Shown in pieces: positions 62,201-64,000 of a stretch of 64,000 bases of DNA (the first letter of the stretch is position 1; each line of letters starts with the position of its first letter). The position numbers were made by a program, and so were the translations under genes. Source of the stretch: Zeugodacus cucurbitae (taxonomy: Eukaryota; Arthropoda; Insecta; Diptera; Tephritidae). The stretch lies in contig NC_071669.1 of NCBI RefSeq assembly GCF_028554725.1, positions 13,583,001 through 13,647,000 of the forward strand, given 5' to 3'. Below the pieces are notes generated by a model that had not been told where the DNA came from, searched no databases, and was given only the letters and a program-made list of their open reading frames with translations.

Positions 62201-62467
62201 TTTATGCATTTATCGCATTTTTTACCGTTTCGCAATACAAAAAAAAAAAAAATAAATCACACACATACACATATCCGCCCACAGCTGCCCACAGTGACAT
62301 CGGCCATCACGCATGCCGGCAGCACCGCCCAGTCGGCGCAACGTGATGGCATCGTCAACGATGCGAATGCGGACGCGCACACACAATGCAACGAAGTAAA
62401 TCCGACAATTTATGAAGAGCTCAAACTTGGCCAAGAAGGTGCTGGATTCAAGAAACTTGTGCCATAA
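41143..62467 (+). CDS. Ig / DB-module / fibronectin type III transmembrane protein (16 coding exons)
   Basis: Coding segments: 41143-41224, 41324-41494, 41569-41700, 41801-42914, 42984-43197, 43598-43871, 44022-44255, 46596-46915, 54626-54770, 56016-56151, 56589-56781, 56855-57101, 57193-57871, 58126-58367, 58490-58728, 62285-62467. They total 4605 nt, i.e. 1534 residues plus stop. All junction phases agree and every acceptor is AG. Fourteen of 15 donors are GT; the exception is at 56152. Approximate residues: signal peptide 1-23, Ig1 28-128, DB1 179-272, FN3-1 281-390, DB2 420-512, FN3-2 518-610, DB3 627-738, FN3-3 745-893, FN3-4 903-1000, Ig2 1006-1087, Ig3 1090-1190, DB4 1200-1287, FN3-5 1295-1407, transmembrane 1422-1445, cytoplasmic tail 1446-1534. 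Each DB module has the 12 cysteines expected of the family. The combination matches C. elegans igdb-type proteins; a cell-surface adhesion or receptor role is inferred. The tail has no recognisable catalytic domain. Exon structure is firm; the exact function is unknown to me. Confidence 0.93.
41324..41494 (+). CDS. Coding exon 2: first half of Ig1
   Basis: Encodes residues 28-84. It shows the B-strand cysteine (LLTCVV) and the core tryptophan (VIWKKSDE) of an immunoglobulin fold. Acceptor ends CCGTACAG at 41323; donor GTGAGT at 41495. Confidence 0.9.
41569..41700 (+). CDS. Coding exon 3: second half of Ig1
   Basis: Encodes residues 85-128. It contains the F-strand signature DSGSYICEL (D-x-G-x-Y-x-C). 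The split first codon reads Asn across the junction. Acceptor ACGTTTAG, donor GTAGGT at 41701. Ig1 is therefore divided between exons 2 and 3, with its start in exon 2. Confidence 0.9.
41801..42914 (+). CDS. Coding exon 4: DB1, FN3-1 and most of DB2
   Basis: The largest exon (residues 129-500). A Ser/Thr-rich linker leads into DB1, whose cysteines are at 180, 181, 190, 194, 211, 221, 231, 232, 241, 245, 262 and 272. FN3-1 follows (281-390, with VTVHWYEPEK and the NEYGSSLPS loop). DB2 begins at 420. Several Asn-X-Ser/Thr sequons (NVT, NLT, NQT, NIT) support an extracellular, glycosylated position. Donor GTGAGT at 42915 splits the Lys codon before DB2 Cys501. Confidence 0.93.
42984..43197 (+). 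CDS. Coding exon 5: end of DB2 and start of FN3-2
   Basis: Residues 500-571. It supplies the last two DB2 cysteines (501, 511) and the A-C strands of FN3-2, including the core tryptophan in ILDWDKP. Acceptor TGTTTTAG at 42983, donor GTGAGT at 43198, phase 0. Confidence 0.92.
43598..43871 (+). CDS. Coding exon 6: end of FN3-2 and first half of DB3
   Basis: Residues 572-663. FN3-2 closes with YEFYVVSVNQYGKSEAS, a typical F-G strand region. DB3 begins KCCQASG, with cysteines at 628, 629, 638, 642 and 658. Acceptor TTTCCAG at 43597, donor GTAAGT at 43872. Confidence 0.92.
44022..44255 (+). CDS. Coding exon 7: second half of DB3 with Gly/Ser-rich insert
   Basis: Residues 663-740. Completes DB3 (cysteines 668, 678, 679, 688, 692, 727, 737). 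Between Cys692 and Cys727 the spacing is 35 residues, against 11-17 in the other modules, because of a Gly/Ser/Asn-rich stretch (about 699-725). Acceptor TTTGCAG, donor GTGAGT at 44256. Confidence 0.92.
44256..46595 (+). other. Intron 7 of the receptor gene
   Basis: A 2.3-kb intron joining exons 7 and 8 in matching phase 1. Contains TGGC/TTGG-rich simple sequence (44285-44360), a 144-bp spaced direct repeat (45455-45665) and two GTTGCCA motifs (about 45757, 46322). No additional coding exon recognised. Confidence 0.8.
45455..45665 (+). repeat. Direct repeat, 144-bp spacing, open in one frame
   Basis: About 60 bp starting ATTATACCA at 45455 recur at 45599, sharing TTTATGCCAGT and TGTTCGATTCG.CACTTTT. 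The spacing is a multiple of three and the frame is open through both copies (LFDSSL / LFDSTL). It is probably decayed non-coding duplication inside the intron. Confidence 0.65.
46596..46915 (+). CDS. Coding exon 8: FN3-3 first part with acidic low-complexity insert
   Basis: Residues 741-847. It starts IPGPAEDVHATSV and has the core tryptophan (ISLTWRQPGY). About 50 Ala/Thr/Ser/Asp-rich residues (roughly 772-823, ending in an Asp4 run) then precede the C strand (FIVQYGKV). Such an insertion in the B-C region of an FN3 domain is unusual. Acceptor TTTGTCACAG, donor GTGAGT at 46916, phase 0. Confidence 0.9.
46916..54625 (+). other. Intron 8 of the receptor gene
   Basis: The longest intron within the coding part (7.7 kb), phase 0 at both ends. 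It holds the mariner remnant at 49844-50146, GA/CT-rich tracts (52000-52030, 52370-52460), a GTTGCCA cluster (52775, 52850, 52941) and TA simple repeats (51700-51720). No coding exon recognised inside it. Confidence 0.8.
49844..50146 (+). mobile_element. DD34D mariner remnant B, MITE-like
   Basis: The left end AGAGGTATGTTCAAAAACTA and the reversed right end CGAGGTGTGTTAAAAAATAA are terminal inverted repeats. TA follows the right end at 50147-50148. Inside, from 49890, the frame reads PPYSPDMTPCDFFLF, the mariner catalytic C-terminal motif, then hits stops. Most of the transposase is deleted, leaving 303 bp inside intron 8. Same family as remnant A at 29825-30076. Confidence 0.85.
54626..54770 (+). 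CDS. Coding exon 9: end of FN3-3
   Basis: Residues 848-895. Contains the FN3 E-G region (IALTNLEPHALYRIMVV, then GRYGTALPS). It follows a 7.7-kb intron, the longest inside the coding part. Phase 0 at the start fits exon 8 exactly. Donor GTGAGT at 54771. Confidence 0.9.
54771..56015 (+). other. Intron 9 of the receptor gene
   Basis: A 1.2-kb AT-rich intron with canonical GTGAGT and TTTATAG ends. No repeat or exon recognised beyond a GA-rich stretch (55308-55375). Confidence 0.8.
56016..56151 (+). CDS. Coding exon 10: first half of FN3-4
   Basis: Residues 896-941. It has the FN3 A-C pattern (APSPPHSLSI, then MQLTWQPPE, then KITYR). The exon must end at 56151 for phase with exon 11, but the next bases are ATGAGT, not GT. 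Reading on gives TGA immediately (56153-56155). Confidence 0.85.
56152..56157 (+). other. Non-canonical AT splice donor (ATGAGT) of intron 10
   Basis: The intron between exons 10 and 11 (56152-56588) starts AT and ends TTAG. The hexamer is the gene's usual GTGAGT with the first G changed to A. No usable GT lies in frame before the stop at 56153. Possible readings: a genuine rare AT-AG intron, a base-call or assembly error, or a splice-defective allele. It does not look like a minor-spliceosome (ATATCCTT-type) donor. Confidence 0.8.
56589..56781 (+). CDS. Coding exon 11: second half of FN3-4
   Basis: Residues 941-1005. Continues as VYHKP, the expected C'-strand partner of ITYR in exon 10. Then comes LKPSSQHILYVEAIGEH, a standard FN3 E-F region. 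Acceptor TGCCTTAG at 56588, donor GTAAGT at 56782, phase 0. Confidence 0.9.
56855..57101 (+). CDS. Coding exon 12: Ig2
   Basis: Residues 1006-1087. An Ig domain with both cysteines (MTILCLALG and HISCYADNGYG). It lacks the core tryptophan (ISLYVGG stands in its place) and the usual DxGxYxC, so it is divergent. Acceptor ATCCACAG at 56854, donor GTGAGT at 57102. Confidence 0.9.
57193..57871 (+). CDS. Coding exon 13: Ig3, DB4 and start of FN3-5
   Basis: Residues 1088-1314. Ig3 is canonical (VELRCTVDAKP, IFWRDHDG, DVGDYFCHAENAFG). DB4 has all 12 cysteines (1201, 1202, 1211, 1215, 1230, 1240, 1250, 1251, 1260, 1264, 1275, 1286). FN3-5 begins PGPPENIAVSVV. Acceptor TTTTACAG, donor GTGAGT at 57872. 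Confidence 0.93.
58126..58367 (+). CDS. Coding exon 14: body of FN3-5
   Basis: Residues 1314-1394. Core RWDPPQKNPNVVEGYRIFYHE, then a polar loop rich in Ser/Asp/Asn/Thr (about 30 residues), then LKKDVLYELVVKAGNSFG. Acceptor ATTTCTCAG at 58125, donor GTGAGT at 58368. Confidence 0.92.
58490..58728 (+). CDS. Coding exon 15: juxtamembrane, transmembrane helix and start of tail
   Basis: Residues 1395-1474. The end of FN3-5 is followed by a hydrophobic helix at 1422-1445 (TVSGIVASILAVLLAAAAIV) and a basic stop-transfer (YRRHRAR), giving type I topology. The tail continues with FENPTYTRG. Retention of the next intron would add nine residues and stop at 58758, a possible short-tail isoform. Donor GTGAGT at 58729. 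Confidence 0.92.
58729..62284 (+). other. Intron 15 of the receptor gene
   Basis: A 3.6-kb intron in phase 0 between the membrane exon and the last exon. Extremely AT-rich at 60.0-60.8 kb, and contains the AAAAT microsatellite. A small alternative tail exon could be hidden here, but I see none. Confidence 0.75.
61361..61696. repeat. AAAAT pentanucleotide microsatellite, about 67 copies
   Basis: About 320 bp of uninterrupted AAAAT units with a single A-to-C change near 61685. The minus-strand FILFY-repeat frames it produces are artefacts of the repeat and not genes. Confidence 0.97.
62285..62467 (+). CDS. Coding exon 16: C-terminal cytoplasmic tail
   Basis: Residues 1475-1534 and TAA. It follows a 3.6-kb intron; the acceptor is CCGCCCACAG at 62284 and phase 0 matches exon 15. 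The tail carries NPTIYEELKLGQEG. IYEEL has the YxxL form of an endocytic or SH2-binding tyrosine motif, and NPTIY resembles the NPxY class with one extra residue. The protein ends KKLVP. A small exon hidden in the preceding intron cannot be excluded. Confidence 0.88.
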   Translation: MPTVTSAITHAGSTAQSAQRDGIVNDANADAHTQCNEVNPTIYEELKLGQEGAGFKKLVP

Positions 62468-63110
62468 ATGCAAAAAAAAAAACTCAAACGCAAACACAAA
62501 CAAACACTCACACAGAAGCACACATATACAACAAGAAAATAAAAGAGAGAAAAATGAAAACAAAATAACAGAAAACTCCCTTTAGCTAACGGTGGACGCA
62601 ACAGTTAGCTAAGAAGAGCAAAAATATAACAGAGAAACGCACAAAAAATATATATACAAAAACACACGCACACCTATACAACAAAAAAACTTATTGCTAG
62701 CAGATGTTGTTGCTATTTGTATTTGTTGGACGATAGCATACTTAGGCGTATACGTAACTTTTTGAAAATGTATGCTAGGCAAGCGCGTGAAGTGAAAAAT
62801 ACAAAAAAAAAATAAAAATAAAAATTTATAAAAACAAAAACAGTGAATAAGCATTAAATGCTACAATAAATTGTGAGTTACAAAGTAATTTAAACTTAAA
62901 GTATAAAAAAATTCCAAAAATAAAAACAATAAAAAAATATTAAAAAGAAATTTAACTTAGCTTAAAAAAAGAAAAAATCACAAATAATATATAAAATTAA
63001 ATAAAAAGTGGAATATAAAATATTCACACTCATAATTTAAGTCGCGTGAAATAAAGTTGATTTGAGACCTTAGTTTAAGTAGCAAGTGTATGGTTTGTTG
63101 TTGTACGTTA
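62468..63110 (+). other. 3' UTR of the receptor gene
   Basis: Very A-rich sequence after the stop, without coding potential. Candidate poly(A) signals AATAAA lie at 62865-62870 and 63050-63055. The end is approximate, set by the GT-rich stretch near 63088-63108. Confidence 0.6.
63050..63055 (+). promoter_or_regulatory. Candidate poly(A) signal AATAAA
   Basis: The hexamer is followed about 35-55 nt later by a GT-rich tract (GTGTATGGTTTGTTGTTGTA), the expected arrangement for cleavage and polyadenylation. An alternative signal sits at 62865-62870. Confidence 0.5.
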
Positions 63111-63579
63111 AACGTTAGTAGCTCACGCCCATAAGCACACCGATCACGAATTGCGACAGACATTTTTTCAGCGCTCGCGTGTAAGCTTATTAGCAGCTGC
63201 TCTTACATACGTACGCACGTACTATGTATAAAATGATGTAAAATGCAAATTGTAATATTAATTAATATTTGTTTATGTGTATAACCACGCTTTATTGTAT
63301 TACTATATCAATTATTATTATGTATTGTAAATTTTTAGCTACTAAATTTAAATTAAAAACTAAACCAAAAAAAGATGAAAAAGAAAAACATAAAAATTCC
63401 TGTAGTTTGCTTCCTTCATGATTTATAATCAGATTCTTAAGGTTATATAAATTGTAAAATGGCTGGCGAATGGACTGTAGAGTTTTTGATGATTTTTTTT
63501 TAGAAATGTCAGTAGTTCAAAGTCGATTGATGGTTCTTTAAAAAAATACCTTCTCTATAAAAATTATAAGAACAAAATC
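63111..63579. other. Intergenic DNA downstream of the receptor gene
   Basis: AT-rich, with no gene or repeat recognised. Confidence 0.5.
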
Positions 63580-64000
63580 TGCTAAGGTCGGGTGTAGTCA
63601 AACATTTTTACTCTCGCTATTTATTTATTTAATTTTATTTTATTACAAGAATATACAAGTTGACTCATATATTCGGCATAAAGTCCACTAGAATAACGAA
63701 AATCATCATATATATTATATGAGGGCTGAGGTATTTCCTGAACCGATTTCACTCATTTTCACCTCCAAGGTACACTATACCCAAGAATATACGCTGCCTT
63801 AATGTTTGCTAATATATCTCACATATTTATTGATATATGCGGAATGAAGCCCACCGTATTATTGAAAAATCTATAAATAGAAAAAAATAATCCCTCTAAA
63901 TAACTATAAATTATTTCAGATATTTACCGATATTTTCGGTGAAAAATTACCATAAGGTACTGAGTTTTTCATGTTTGATATCTGCGGGCTCGAAACGTTA
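63580..64000 (+). repeat. Dispersed dipteran repeat, copy 2 (cut by window end)
   Basis: Begins GCTAAGGTCGGGTGTAGTCA, against GCTAAGTTCGGGTGTAACCG in copy 1. It then shows the same order: ACATTTTT-ACTCTCGC, ATTTATTTATTTAATTTTAT, a GACTCATATATTCGGCATA block, AAAGTCCA.TAGAA and GATTTCACTCATTTTCA. The CCGAAC arm of the hairpin is lost here, so this copy is older. Confidence 0.75.

Noticed and set aside
1..64000. tRNA, rRNA, CRISPR array or bacterial-type operon
   Set aside because: No cloverleaf B-box (GGTTCRANNCC) context, no rRNA-like conserved blocks, no regularly spaced identical repeats; the intron-exon structure is clearly eukaryotic.

Overview
The window looks like nuclear DNA of a higher fly, most likely a tephritid fruit fly. 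The evidence is AT-rich non-coding DNA, fly-style introns with GTRAGT donors, a DD41D mariner of the rosa type (a lineage first described from Ceratitis rosa and other tephritids), and a dispersed repeat beginning AAGGAAGGGCTAAGTTCGGG that I remember from dipteran genomes. The species call is inference; nothing was searched.

One protein-coding gene can be supported. It lies on the + strand from 41143 to 62467 in 16 coding exons. The joined frame is open for 1534 codons and all exon phases agree. The product is a type I membrane protein with this order: signal peptide, Ig1, DB module 1, FN3-1, DB2, FN3-2, DB3, FN3-3, FN3-4, Ig2, Ig3, DB4, FN3-5, one transmembrane helix, and a cytoplasmic tail of about 89 residues. 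This resembles the C. elegans 'Ig-like and fibronectin type-III domain-containing' (igdb) proteins. I do not recognise a Drosophila symbol with enough certainty to give one. An acceptor just upstream of the start codon implies at least one upstream non-coding exon, so part of the 41 kb to the left may be the gene's first intron and regulatory DNA.

Layout: 1-41 kb has no convincing coding gene. It holds decayed repeats and transposons: a terminal-inverted-repeat element at 2.5-3.3 kb, a TTAA-flanked piggyBac-like MITE at 8.3-8.8 kb, a quasi-periodic GGCAACYCT array at 13.7-14.8 kb, a dispersed repeat at 15.9-16.7 kb, a DD34D mariner fragment at 29.8-30.1 kb, an RFX X-box-like palindrome at 34.7 kb, and a TA-flanked DD41D mariner at 36.6-37.6 kb. 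41-62.5 kb is the receptor gene. Its introns hold a second DD34D mariner remnant (49.8-50.1 kb), a 144-bp direct repeat (45.5 kb) and an AAAAT microsatellite of about 67 copies (61.4-61.7 kb). 62.5-63.1 kb is 3' UTR with poly(A) signals, and 63.58 kb onward is a second copy of the dispersed repeat, cut by the window edge.

The most notable observations are: (1) the intron after exon 10 begins AT instead of GT (ATGAGT), with an in-frame stop directly behind it, so failed splicing would give a truncated, membrane-free ectodomain; (2) each DB module reads as two tandem six-cysteine units; (3) low-complexity insertions sit inside FN3-3 and DB3.
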